Assembly: GCA_003427395.1 (NCBI GenBank)
Contig: BFEA01000174.1
Coordinates: 137,360-159,571 of the forward strand
Origin: Chara braunii
Lineage: Eukaryota; Streptophyta; Charophyceae; Charales; Characeae
DNA length: 22,212 nucleotides
Direction of reading: 5' to 3'
A program made the translations under genes and the position numbers. Positions within the stretch are counted from its first letter, which is position 1, and every line of letters starts with the position of its first letter. Positions 1-7,105 of the stretch are shown here, piece by piece. The notes beneath the pieces are model-generated. The model was not told where the DNA came from. It ran no database searches and was given only the letters and a program-made list of their open reading frames with translations.

Positions 1-115
1 ACTCGTTTCTCCCCCCTCTCAATTACGCTACCCGCACTCCCTTCCTACCCACCTCCCGACTCCGCTCGTGATTCTGATCCCCCTTCCCTCCCCAACTCCA
101 CCCCACCTTCCGAGC

Positions 116-212
116 TCCCTCCCAATCCCGAACCCGCTATCTACCCCTCCCTATCCCGACCACGACTCTCCCTTTCAGATTGGCTTCCCCGATAGCTTCC
201 CCGACCCCATTC

Positions 213-244
<32 letters not shown>

Positions 245-247
245 GGG

Positions 248-332
<85 letters not shown>

Positions 333-484
333 CGACTGCGCTTCCCCCGACGCGCGGTCGATCGATTCCCCCCAATTCAAATCCCCCCTCCCTCCCCAAC
401 AACGCCCTGCCTTTCCTCTCAATCCCGATCCCCCTATCTACCCCTCCCGATCCTGACCATGGCTCCGACTGGCTTCCCCGATCC
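116..484. repeat. Direct duplication of a C-rich sequence flanking the GA tract
   Basis: The stretch at about 116-195 (containing CTATCTACCCCTCC at 137-150 and ending in GGCTTCCCCGAT) recurs at about 413-484 with the same landmarks in the same order, offset by roughly 297 bp. The copies differ by scattered substitutions. The GA tract lies between them, so this looks like a local tandem duplication that includes the microsatellite. The open frames here are low-complexity products of the repeats (RERERE, SLSLSL) and are not called as genes. Confidence 0.7.
214..329. repeat. (GA)n microsatellite, about 116 bp
   Basis: Almost pure GA dinucleotide repeat with a few GGGA interruptions in the first 50 bp and a perfect run afterwards. 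Interruptions only at one end suggest the perfect part expanded recently. Confidence 0.97.
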
Positions 485-524
485 CGTTTCCTCGTCGCCA
501 GCGCTCCATCTCCCAATTCCTCAG

Positions 525-527
<3 letters not shown>

Positions 528-565
<38 letters not shown>
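528..565. repeat. (TC)n microsatellite, about 38 bp
   Basis: Pure TC repeat, the complement of the GA tract 200 bp upstream; the two could pair as a long imperfect hairpin. A short GGGCCCC...GGGGCCC inverted repeat follows at about 579-600. Confidence 0.95.
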
Positions 566-569
<4 letters not shown>

Positions 570-635
570 TGCTGAGCCTGCTAACGGGCCCCATTTTGGG
601 GGCCCGACAGTTGCGGGTGGGGCCAGGCCGCACGT

Positions 636-690
636 TGTCGGTGCGAATAACCCTTACAAGGGTATCCGCCCTGGCTTTTACAAGTGACAG
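636..690 (+). repeat. LTR 5'-end remnant (TGTCGG family)
   Basis: Starts TGTCGG and carries the hairpin ACCCTT-AC-AAGGGT at 650-663 followed by TATCCGCC. The same order (TGTCGG, A-rich spacer, ACCCT...AGGGT hairpin, GCC) opens the LTR of E2 at 7621 and LTR copy A at 3232. Homology fades after about 690 and no LTR 3' end follows, so this is a truncated fragment. No target duplication can be assigned. Confidence 0.5.
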
Positions 691-1885
691 AAAATAAGTT
701 TTTACTTGAGTTTTGAGTGCACCTCGCGAGTCGTGATTGTATTCTCTGTTATGTTAACTGGTTGTGTAACTGAAAGTAGAGAGTGTGTGGCCGCGCAATT
801 TTGAGGCCAAGGAATGGTCAATCAAAACAGGGAGGACAGCAAGGAGAGGGCAGCATGAGATGACCAGTCAGCCTACCCCCTCGCCCAACAAGTCCTCAGG
901 CAGCCTCTCTTCAGCAATCCATGGTTAAAGGACGCAGAAGGCTGATATGGAAAAAGTGGCATCAAGCATAGTCGCAAAGCAACGGAACACCACGTAATCT
1001 ACAGAGGAGGAATAGTTCAACGAGCACAAGAACAAGCAGGGCAACAAGCAGGATACAATCGAGGGTTCGGATTGGAAGAGGGGACCCTCTTTAACAAAGA
1101 CAAGTAGTGCAGTCCCGAGAAGGACAAATTGAGGCTTTAGTCTCAGACGGACAAACATTGCTCCAGTTTCTTGTGCTTCAACGCCGATTCGATAGAACCA
1201 ACAGGGTTTCTGAGAGGAAAACTAGGGTAGGGCAAGCTGACAGTCAATCCTCCCAAGCAGGAGTAATCAATGCTGGTCAGGGTTCCTTTGGCCATACGGA
1301 AGGAAGCATGAGTGTGTGTGATAATGTATTCTATTTTGACTTGTAGGGGGAATAGGAACCGGACTGACGGTCCCCAGAATGGATATGGAGCCAGGACCAT
1401 AAGGACCTGTTTCAGAAGGGAAGAAAAAAATTAAAAAAAATTGGCTTAGCTCAAGTAGGTACATGCTTGGATTGTCAGAATATGTACTCAAGTTTGGAGC
1501 CAGATACAATTAGATGGCTAGAAAAAAAATAATTCTAAATTACCTAGGACCGACCCACAGGCCAGTCCTTTGGGACATCTGCAGAGATTGGAACGCCATG
1601 TTGTTCCCACCCGAACCTGGCCAGCAGAGGGGAAACGGGTTTGTAATGGTGCACAGTTAGTTGACTGGGCTTCGGCATATTGTGTATGGAGGGGCACGTA
1701 CCTGGCCAAGAGGAGGGATCGGATGCACTGTCCGCCAACCACAAGATCAGTTGCGAGGGGTTTGAGTGTGAGCAGGCCTGTGGGACCAGTACCTATGGGC
1801 CTAACTAAGTTGGTACACCCCTGAACTGTAAGACTCTACCAACCGCTCAACTGTTGGATGTGTTGCGCGGCTCTGCCCTGCTTGT
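691..1885. other. Intergenic, no gene supported
   Basis: Open frames here are short, overlap on both strands and have no recognisable domain. A-rich runs occur at about 1424-1440 and 1523-1530. An inverted GTTGGTA...TACCAAC pair at about 1810-1843 lies just upstream of the U6-like sequence. I see no canonical plant snRNA upstream element (RTCCCACATCG) before 1886. Confidence 0.5.
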
Positions 1886-1965
1886 GTCCTTCGGGACATC
1901 CGTTAAAATTGGAACGATACCGAGAAGATTAGGATGACTCACATAAGTCGAGAACCGGTTCTTTT
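1886..1965 (+). pseudogene. U6 snRNA-like sequence with a 17-nt core deletion
   Basis: Compared with the plant U6 snRNA consensus, the 5' stem-loop (GTCC-TTCG-GGAC), the segment AAAATTGGAACGATAC and GAGAAGATTAG (from the ACAGAGA region) are all present with few mismatches. The sequence then jumps to GATGAC and continues through a diverged AAGTCGAGAACCGGT to CTTTT. The missing 17 nt (CATGGCCCCTGCGCAAG in U6) form the 5' side of the catalytic internal stem-loop and part of the U4/U2 pairing region, so the product should not support splicing. The deleted block is flanked by AG on both sides. I see no plant USE/TATA promoter upstream, so a retroposed or decayed copy is most likely. Confidence 0.8.
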
Positions 1966-3231
1966 GCACTACTCAGCGGATGAGAAGTGTTGTGTGACCG
2001 CGTACTGCTGGATTGCGCTTAGAGCGGACAGAGAAAAGTGACAACAACGGAAAAACGAAGAAGGAAGCTAAAAACAAAGAGGACGAGGCGGAGGTGACGG
2101 GGAAGAAAGGCTATGGAGATGCAACTTGCTCATTTCTTGATGAAAATGGGCAAATGAAGATAGTAGACTGGGGTTTGCAGGGTTGGCGACCCTGGATCTG
2201 AAGTCAGATTGAGTAGAAAGTCATTCGAAAACCAGTTAGAAGAAGAAAGGGGTCCGTGACGGAGTTGAAGGGAGGAAAGTGAACAGGGGGAGAAAATGGT
2301 GTATCTCGCCCGTTTCTTGATGAAATCGGGCGAGCATGGAGACTAACTGGGTTTTTTTAGGCGAGCTGGATTGAATGGCTGTGCCAAAACTTCAATTCGA
2401 GCTACGGTCCGACCTGTACAAGCATTGAAGGCTGCTTGCAGGGGTAATGCATCGAATTGAAAGAAGAGGATAAAGAAGAGCGGATCTTACCGGCTCTCGC
2501 TGCCACGCCCGTGGTCAACGTTCCACCTCCTCCTATGAGGGAGGGGGGTTGATGATGAGAGCAAAGGAGGGAGTGACGAAGAAAAGAAGTGAGGATAAGG
2601 TGATTGAGGAGCACACCCATTCCACGGGAACGATCGTTTGTCACGACGATAGCCACCTGTCGGTTCTCAGGAACAACGACTGCTGGTCTTCATCATCATC
2701 AGAGTGGTAATGCTCAGCACGTGATCACCATGATCTTGCCATTGCCGCTTTTAGCATCATGGTCGTAATCTTCGCTATCGATGTTGAAGCCAAGCTCGTT
2801 GTAACGTTGGGCACTGCACGTTGACCTCTTCATCTACGTGGAGCTGCCCGTCGCCCGGGCGGTTGCTTCCCTCATACGGACGCTGAGAAAAAAACATGAA
2901 TCTGGCCTGGTCGAAGTGTCGAACAGATACGTAGACTGGAGGGAGATGATTAGCAGGAGAAGGTAGGAGCTCTCACAAGAGGGTAAGTACCTTAGAGAAC
3001 TGCCCGTGATAGATCATTCAGAAGTAGAGCTATTGTGTCAAATTGCGCGCTGACCCAATGCAGGTTGGCAATGTATCTGGCTGGATTCCAGCGGAAGATT
3101 CACTCTCGTTTTGCACATTTTGGGGAGTTGTGGAGCATGGCGTGCAGTCACGCATGTAAGCTGTTGCCGTGACCCTTTTCTCCGTTAGATAAAAGTCCTC
3201 GTCTTCATGTTGCTCGTAGTCGGGATTCCGT
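1966..3231. other. Intergenic, two related hairpins, no gene supported
   Basis: No reading frame with a recognisable domain. The main structure is the hairpin pair at 2126-2153 and 2305-2334, annotated separately. The remainder is ordinary mixed-composition DNA up to the start of LTR copy A. Confidence 0.5.
2126..2334 (+). repeat. Two hairpins with the same apex and different stems
   Basis: 2126-2153 and 2305-2334 share the apex TTTCTTGATGAAA. The first is closed by TTGCTCA/TGGGCAA and the second by CTCGCCCG/CGGGCGAG. Each stem is largely complementary within itself, with one bulge and one G-T pair in the first, although the stem sequences differ between copies. Function unknown. Confidence 0.5.
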
Positions 3232-3614
3232 TGTCGGAGCAAAAACCCTGGTGAGGGTTCCTGCCTGAGTTTCTTAAGATCAGATGTTGTCCGACCTTTT
3301 CCTTGAATTGAGGGAATTTTGTCGGACACTGCCCGACCCTTTTTGCTTGGATTAGGAGACTTGACTAGGTTGACGTTGCCAAAGTTTATTCAGGCCAACC
3401 CTACGAACGAGAGACTTGAATTTTTTTTTGAACCTGACGTCGTTGACGTCCGATTGAAACAGCAGGAGTCGATCGTATGACTTGTCGTCTGCGGTGTCTG
3501 ACAAGGCCGCGGAGGCACTCAATCATGAGGATGTTCAAGCTAGACTTACTCTACCTAGGTCGCGCGATTCAGGGCCTTAGTAGGCCAAATAGGTGGTCGC
3601 GACATGTACGTGGC

Positions 3615-3632
3615 CACGACATGCGTGTCGTG
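3615..3632 (+). repeat. TGCG-loop hairpin that covaries with LTR copy B
   Basis: CACGACA-TGCG-TGTCGTG, a perfect 7-bp stem. The equivalent site in LTR B (17888-17905) is CATGGCA-TGCG-TGCCATG: two stem positions differ and both differences are matched on the opposite arm. Confidence 0.75.
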
Positions 3633-3751
3633 CTGCCAGACGGTCGTCCTGTTGGTGGCAGCGCGGCTGGGGCTGTTGGGGTACGCAGGCATAGCCTACG
3701 TCAGGCCATAGGCGATACCGCGCTGGACCAAGCTCTTCATAAGGAAGAGTT

Positions 3752-3778
3752 GCTCCTATTCCAGTGTGGAATAGGAGC
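3752..3778 (+). repeat. 11-bp hairpin inside LTR A
   Basis: GCTCCTATTCC, loop AGTGT, GGAATAGGAGC: perfect 11-bp arms. It overlaps the left arm of the larger inverted repeat at 3773-3862, so the two folds are mutually exclusive. In LTR B two changes on the left arm weaken this hairpin while the larger one stays perfect. Confidence 0.8.
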
Positions 3779-3862
3779 TAGCCCAGTAGGATATCATACC
3801 AAACTCTTGCCTAGCAGATGTCGAGATCGAGCCCCGATGACATCGCCACTGGGCTAGCTCCT
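3772..3862 (+). other. tRNA-Lys-like core with A and B boxes inside a 15-bp inverted repeat
   Basis: 3779-3790 reads TAGCCCAGTAGG, a full match to the Pol III A box / tRNA positions 8-19. 3825-3833 reads GATCGAGCC, a full match to the B box consensus GWTCRANNC. Between them a seven-base loop CTCTTGC (3804-3810) has T at position 33 and would present CTT, the lysine anticodon; in LTR B the loop is CTTTTGC (TTT, also lysine). Distances from the A box to this loop and from the loop to the B box equal or nearly equal those of plant tRNA-Lys. The T stem pairs at 4 of 5 positions, but the anticodon stem and acceptor stem do not pair. Instead AGGAGCTAGCCCAGT (3773-3787) and its exact complement (3848-3862) close the unit. 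I read it as a tRNA-derived Pol III promoter-like module, not a working tRNA. Confidence 0.5.
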
Positions 3863-3947
3863 TTGGAGCGGCCAAACCTTTTCGCGCAGCCGTTTTCAGC
3901 CGTGCGATCGGTGAGAGCGCGGGGCTGAAAACAGTCGCGCGCAGTTC

Positions 3948-4008
3948 AACATGGCCCCTGCGCTTTTAAGGATGACACGCCTAAATCGAGAAACGGTCCA
4001 AAATTTTT
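3948..4008 (+). pseudogene. 3' half of U6 snRNA embedded in LTR copy A
   Basis: ATGGCCCCTGCGC (3951-3963) and AAGGATGACACGC (3968-3980) match U6 exactly, separated by an extra TTTT. CTAAATCGAGAAACGGTCC and a terminal AAAATTTTT follow with only two substitutions and one extra A. This covers U6 from the internal stem-loop to the Pol III terminator. LTR B has the same segment at 18216-18259 with the matching 4-nt insertion (TTTC) but more substitutions, and it loses the U6 tail. The shared insertion means the U6 piece entered the LTR before the copies separated. A 19-bp imperfect inverted repeat (3883-3901 with 3923-3941) lies just upstream. Confidence 0.85.
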
Positions 4009-4028
4009 CGATCCCGACAGGGATCGAA
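4007..4028 (+). repeat. 9-bp perfect hairpin after the U6-like T run
   Basis: TTCGATCCC, loop GACA, GGGATCGAA. It lies in a roughly 43-bp stretch present in LTR A and missing from LTR B. Confidence 0.85.
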
Positions 4029-4049
4029 CTCAGGTCTGCATATTCAACA

Positions 4050-4122
4050 GGTCACTGGGATGGTTCCACGATGTGACCGTTGGATAAAGCCAACGAAAAA
4101 AAAAAAAAAAAAAAAAAAAAAA
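4050..4122 (+). repeat. Two adjacent hairpins and an A27 tract near the LTR A 3' end
   Basis: GGTCAC (4050-4055) pairs with GTGACC (4073-4078); CGTTGG (4078-4083) pairs with CCAACG (4090-4095) around ATAAAG. A27 follows at 4096-4122. LTR B keeps the first hairpin and most of the second, with an interrupted A-rich tract. The A tract ten bases from the LTR end could be an old retroposon tail. Confidence 0.75.
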
Positions 4123-4132
4123 CGGAGCGACA

Positions 4133-4371
4133 CGTGGCGCCGACTGAAGTAGAAGGGACTTAAGAGTCCCCAGAATCAGTAGCAGGCGCCTGTTTTTTCG
4201 GGCAGCTTAACAGGTAAGCTTTTGGTGTTGTTTTTTTCTTTTTTTTTCTTCCTTAGATTCTTTTAGATTTTTATTTTTTTTAATTTCGCTTAGATTCCCC
4301 TCTCCTTTTGATCGTGCAGAGTGTTTGGCAGCCCGTTTGTTTTGACGAACGGGCTGAGTATCATTAGTAGG
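4133..4371 (+). mobile_element. Element leader shared with copy B
   Basis: Colinear with 18360-18595 in copy B, including AGTCCCCAGAATCAGTAGC, a T-rich stretch with TTTAGATTCTTTTAGA, and TGAGTATCATTAGTAGG at the break. An imperfect GCCCGTT...AACGGGC inverted repeat is present. The T-rich part starts after a GTAAGC, which could be a splice donor; that is inference. Confidence 0.65.
4135..4142 (+). promoter_or_regulatory. Primer-binding-like site after LTR A
   Basis: TGGCGCCG two bases after the LTR end is complementary to the last eight bases of a tRNA-Asp type 3' end (CGGCGCCA). The next bases (ACTGAAGTAG) do not continue the tRNA-Asp match seen in E1 and E2, so either the match is short or a different tRNA is used. 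Copy B has the same site at 18362. Confidence 0.6.
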
Positions 4372-4394
4372 ACAGCGTCTGATCTTAAGAAACT
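4370..4394 (-). mobile_element. Inverted 25-bp LTR fragment
   Basis: 4370-4394 is the reverse complement of 17543-17567 near the start of LTR B, with one mismatch in 25, and of the same place in LTR A with two. It lies exactly where colinearity between copies A and B breaks. Confidence 0.8.
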
Positions 4395-4451
4395 GAGTTT
4401 GGGATTGTATTGAGGCGAATGGAAGTTTGACATGAGTTTGGGATTGTATTG
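4394..4451. repeat. 19-bp direct repeat at the rearrangement point
   Basis: TGAGTTTGGGATTGTATTG occurs at 4394-4412 and again at 4433-4451. Copy B has the second version only (as TGAGTTATGGATTGTATTG). Confidence 0.85.
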
Positions 4452-4701
4452 TCTTCTTTTTGTTCGATTTGATGTGCAGGTAGGTAGAAGGATGCCTAAA
4501 AAAGGAACCTAACCATGTCAATGGAAATGAATAGAAGGATGGTTGTTTTCTATTTCTCGCTTGCATGCATGTTGAAAGGATGGAAAACCAGTGGACGCCG
4601 AAAGGAATTTGATCACACAAAGAAGAAGAAATCAATTGGACAGAGACTCTTTCCTGAGGTTACCCGTTCTTTCCCGAATGACCCTCCCTGTCTATGCCCG
4701 T
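4415..4701. repeat. 287-bp repeat shared with 20783-21070
   Basis: Runs from GCGAATGGAAGT to CTATGCCCGT in both places with only about ten differences, so it is more conserved than the LTRs. It follows the element leader in copy A and lies beyond a 2.2-kb interruption in copy B. Open frames on both strands are partly shared, but none has a known domain. It could be the continuation of the element leader or a separate repeat. Confidence 0.8.
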
Positions 4702-5397
4702 CTATCTGAATGACTTTCTCTTCTGTGATCTCTTTTTTTTTCCGTCTAAGTTACCCTTGACGTCAGGCGACAAGGGATCGTTTTGCCCGTCATGGCAGAC
4801 GTTTTTCCCTTTCCTAGGAGGCATCTGAGGCGGAGGTTCGTTGCCTTAGGAGCCGACCCTGCTATCAACTCGGAGTGGACCGCTTATGCGGGGGGATACC
4901 ATGCTGTTGTGGTGGAACCAACCCGACTTCTAAGATCCGAGGTTCACTCGGGCGCGGACGAGGGGTATCCCAGACCACCTCCTAGGGGAAGGACTTGCGG
5001 ATTCACGGGGAAGCGTTGAGTTTCATGACGCCTCGCGTTAAGGGGGGAACTGCCATAGCATACCCCTCTAGTGGCCGTTTTAGGGGCCGCTCGCGCATGG
5101 GGAACTGAGCCACAAGAAGCTCAGTTCATGACTACCAGTTGGAACAAAATGCGGCTAGGCACTCTCGTCGTGGTTGGCCTCGCCACAAGAAGCGGGGAGC
5201 AATGCGGTCGATGTGGCGAGCAAGGCTTGGATAGCTAGAGTAGGGAACGACCCTTCTCAGCAGGGTCAATGAGGGCCGCAAGGACAAGGCCTTTTGACTT
5301 CTCTACATCACAAGAAAGCAGTGGGGTAGGCCGCGAGAGGATTAACTTAGTTTATTTTTTTTTCGGACGCGCAGATGCCTAGGGCCGGCGAGACTTG
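4702..5397. other. Downstream of copy A: shared-loop hairpins, no clear gene
   Basis: An ATG-initiated 75-80 codon frame (ending at 5019) has no recognisable domain and is not called. Two hairpins share the loop CACAAGAA: GAACTGAGC/GCTCAGTTC at 5102-5127 and CCTCGC/GCGGGG at 5178-5197. The loop sequence occurs a third time at 5309-5316 with little pairing around it. A pyrimidine tract ending GCAG (5351-5374) resembles a splice acceptor just before the next coding-like stretch. Confidence 0.5.
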
Positions 5398-5661
5398 ATG
5401 GTTCCGAAATACCTACTGGTGCGAGACACCATAGAAGAGGAGGCCATTGCGCGGGCGGAAAGGTTATTGATGCTCTTCGACGGGGCACCTATTCGGTGGG
5501 TTGGTTTCATTAGAAGGATCAACAATGGTCGTGGGTTTTTCCTCGCGGATGGTGCCGCCATCCGCGCCCCGGTGCCGCGACGGTCGGACGAGCTTTATGG
5601 ATACACATTGTACTTTCGTCGAGTTACGAACATGAAGCTGCTGGCGCAAGTTGTGGTTTAG
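5398..5661 (+). CDS. Unrecognised small open reading frame (possibly a gene fragment)
   Basis: An 87-codon frame from ATG at 5398 to TAG at 5659-5661, in a stretch of even codon composition. Residues include VRDTIEEEAIARAERLLML (helical, charged), IRWVGFIRR, FFLADGAAIRAPVPRRSDEL and LYFRRVTNMKLLAQVVV. I recognise no family. The codon-like pattern continues beyond the stop in other frames, so this may be the front of a longer broken gene. It sits downstream of LTR copy A, where an element's first protein would be expected, and could be a diverged gag or captured sequence. Chance is also possible. Confidence 0.35.
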   Translation: MVPKYLLVRDTIEEEAIARAERLLMLFDGAPIRWVGFIRRINNGRGFFLADGAAIRAPVPRRSDELYGYTLYFRRVTNMKLLAQVVV

Positions 5662-6000
5662 GTCCGGATTTGACCTTCAGGGAGGAGACACAATTTTGTT
5701 CGGATATACAACACTACTACAGAGAGACTGCTTCGGATGAATCGACCGTTCAGAGCGATTGTTTGGAGGATGGCATATCAAGCGGCATCGTTTTACGATG
5801 CGTGCGAGGTACACGTACGACGAGGCATGCGGACAGCGACTTTGACCTTCGATGCAGGCAAGCTTGCGTGGCTGGATGATCTTGAGGCGCAGGCACGGGC
5901 CAGCTCTACCACGAGTAGAGGTAGTATGTTTGCCGCCTACTCTACACCCCGAGGCTTGGGCCGGTATTGGCCATGGCCTCGCAAAAGGGGTTTAAAAAAA
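5662..6000 (+). pseudogene. Continuation of the unrecognised coding-like stretch, frameshifted
   Basis: After the stop at 5661 the frame starting at 5670 gives TFREETQFCSDIQHYYRETASDE. The original frame then gives RMNRPFRAIVWRMAYQAASF, CEVHVRRGMRTATLTFDAGK and LAWLDDLEAQARASS before a basic, A-rich end at about 5990-6005. One upstream stop and one or two frame changes would be needed to join these, which suggests decay. No domain recognised. GAGGTAGTATG near 5920 resembles a splice donor, weakly. Confidence 0.3.
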
Positions 6001-7105
6001 AAAAAAACACTCCTTGTAGACAGGATCAACTGGATGGATAGTATCCAGATTGCCCCGATGATGACACTATTATGCATTGCATTGAGGGGTAATCAAGTGC
6101 GTAATTTTAAGTAAGTAAGTGACTTGGTGTTAGGAGTTAACGTGACCAGGAACGCTTAGGAAGCTCTCAGCGGCCAAGGCAAAATGCGTATTCCACCTTT
6201 TTTTTTAGAACAGGCAGGGTGGCTATTGCCCAGGAGGACAAGGCAACCAACAAAATTTGAAAACGGACCCTCGTCCTTAATGGGGTATCCAATATTTCGG
6301 TTGTCTAACATGTATAGCGTAGCTGGATTACTTGTAGATGTCATTCACATGAAAGTTAGAGTGAAAGCGAAGTCATCACTAGAGCGATAATATCTTAGCT
6401 CTACTTGGAAGTTGGGATGTCAGCATTTTTTTGCTAGCATTCAGTGTTGTATGGACTGAAAGAACTTGGCAACGCGTCTCACCGAGTTAAAGGTTATGTC
6501 GGCCTAGCCATATGGACAGACTAAATGGAGATGATTTGATTAGACGCTATTCAAGCGTCGCTTTGTGATTAGACGCTATTCAAGCGTCGCTTTGCATGTT
6601 AATCATACTTTTATCCTTTTGTTGATAAGTGTTATTTGAAGTCAAGTCAACGCATGTTGGCTCGTCGTTGGATGACAAGTCAAGTCAACCTTTGTCGGTT
6701 TGATTTCAAGGAGTGGTATGCATGATTGTAATATGTATGAATTGATTTCAGAAGATAGTCTTTGGAAGTGTTTTGTCTGAGTAACTCCTGATTGTCTTTG
6801 AAAGAAGGGACTGGGATTGATTGAGATTTCCTTATGCTTAGGTTATCACATCCTAGTCGACTGACGTCGGTCCGATTCCTGGGAGATCAACGCCCCAGGG
6901 ACGAACGACGCTCGGGTCCGCTTTGGCATTCAACCACGCGTACCTATGCTACAGCGAACGAGCAAACACCCTCTGTTCATCTACCTCTGCGACTGCATCT
7001 AAAAGCTTTCGCATGTGGGTCAGTAGCTCAGTAGGGATACGCCCCTAAGGGTGGTGACAGCCCCTTAGGGAAGGTAAGTTGTGCCCCGTGAGAACCTATC
7101 ATGTC
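6001..7105. other. Intergenic / unassigned sequence before E1
   Basis: No supported gene. Contains the 29-bp tandem pair at 6538-6595, AAGTCAAGTCAAC twice (6639-6651 and 6677-6689, 38 bp apart) and an inverted repeat CCCTAAGGG (7043-7051) with CCCTTAGGG (7062-7070). Its right part may be the rest of the E1 5' LTR, whose left end I cannot place. Confidence 0.5.
6538..6595. repeat. 29-bp tandem duplication with internal hairpin
   Basis: Two copies in direct contact differ only in the last base. Each contains GACGCT-ATTCA-AGCGTC, a 6-bp stem with a 5-base loop. Confidence 0.95.

Larger units (their letters stand above)
3375..3860 (+). pseudogene. Decayed reading frame inside LTR copy A
   Basis: Two frames show peptide-level similarity to LTR copy B. 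The first contains LPKFIQANP, ERLEFFFEPDVVDVRLKQ and then a stop. A shifted frame contains SDKAAEALNHEDVQARLTL, matched in B by SDKAAKALGHEDVEARLTL. The C-terminal part, near 3660-3857, reads HSLRQAIGDT, LHKEEL, CGIGASPVGYHT and RDRAPMTSPLG before a stop. Frames shift between segments, so no intact protein is made here. The E2 LTR has a diverged match (LPKVIQ, TERLK). I do not recognise the family; conservation may only reflect shared LTR ancestry. Confidence 0.35.
3232..4132 (+). mobile_element. LTR copy A of a Ty3/gypsy-like element, 901 bp
   Basis: Begins TGTCGG and ends CGACA, so the termini are the inverted pair TGTCG/CGACA, followed by a 2-nt spacer and TGGCGCCG, the usual LTR-to-primer-site order. 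A second copy (B) lies at 17507-18359 with the same ends; the first 150 bp are about 90% identical apart from a 12-nt insertion in B. Internal landmarks in order: AACCCT/AGGGTT hairpin at 3244-3259, GTCGG...CCGAC hairpin with T run at 3321-3342, a decayed reading frame, a TGCG-loop hairpin at 3615-3632, the tRNA-like core at 3772-3842, the U6-like segment at 3948-4008, paired hairpins at 4050-4095 and A27 at 4096-4122. The region upstream of 3232 does not resemble the polypurine end before copy B. No clear target duplication is seen. Confidence 0.85.

Noticed and set aside
68-697. Long open frames across the GA/TC tracts
   Set aside because: They are translations of dinucleotide repeats on both strands and have no independent evidence of coding.
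2126-2200. Box C/D snoRNA (TTGATGA and a later CTGA)
   Set aside because: The C box fits poorly, no terminal stem joins the boxes, and the motif is the loop of a hairpin that is duplicated.
4009-4096. Minus-strand tRNA-like sequence after the U6 segment (GTTCGATCC as B box)
   Set aside because: The B-box-like string is one arm of the perfect TTCGATCCC/GGGATCGAA hairpin, the anticodon arm does not form, and the string is absent from LTR B.
4207-4635. Minus-strand 142-codon frame, partly shared with 20743-20985
   Set aside because: Sharing is explained by the DNA repeat; the frame includes translated homopolymer and has no domain.
4783-5019. 78-codon frame downstream of the A leader
   Set aside because: No domain, no homologous copy in the window and no support beyond being open.
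6538-6595. CRISPR-like repeats
   Set aside because: Only two units in direct contact without spacers; it is a simple tandem duplication.
7019-7075. A box-like TAGCTCAGTAGG upstream of E1
   Set aside because: No B box follows at tRNA distance; the local inverted repeat CCCTAAGGG/CCCTTAGGG explains the structure.
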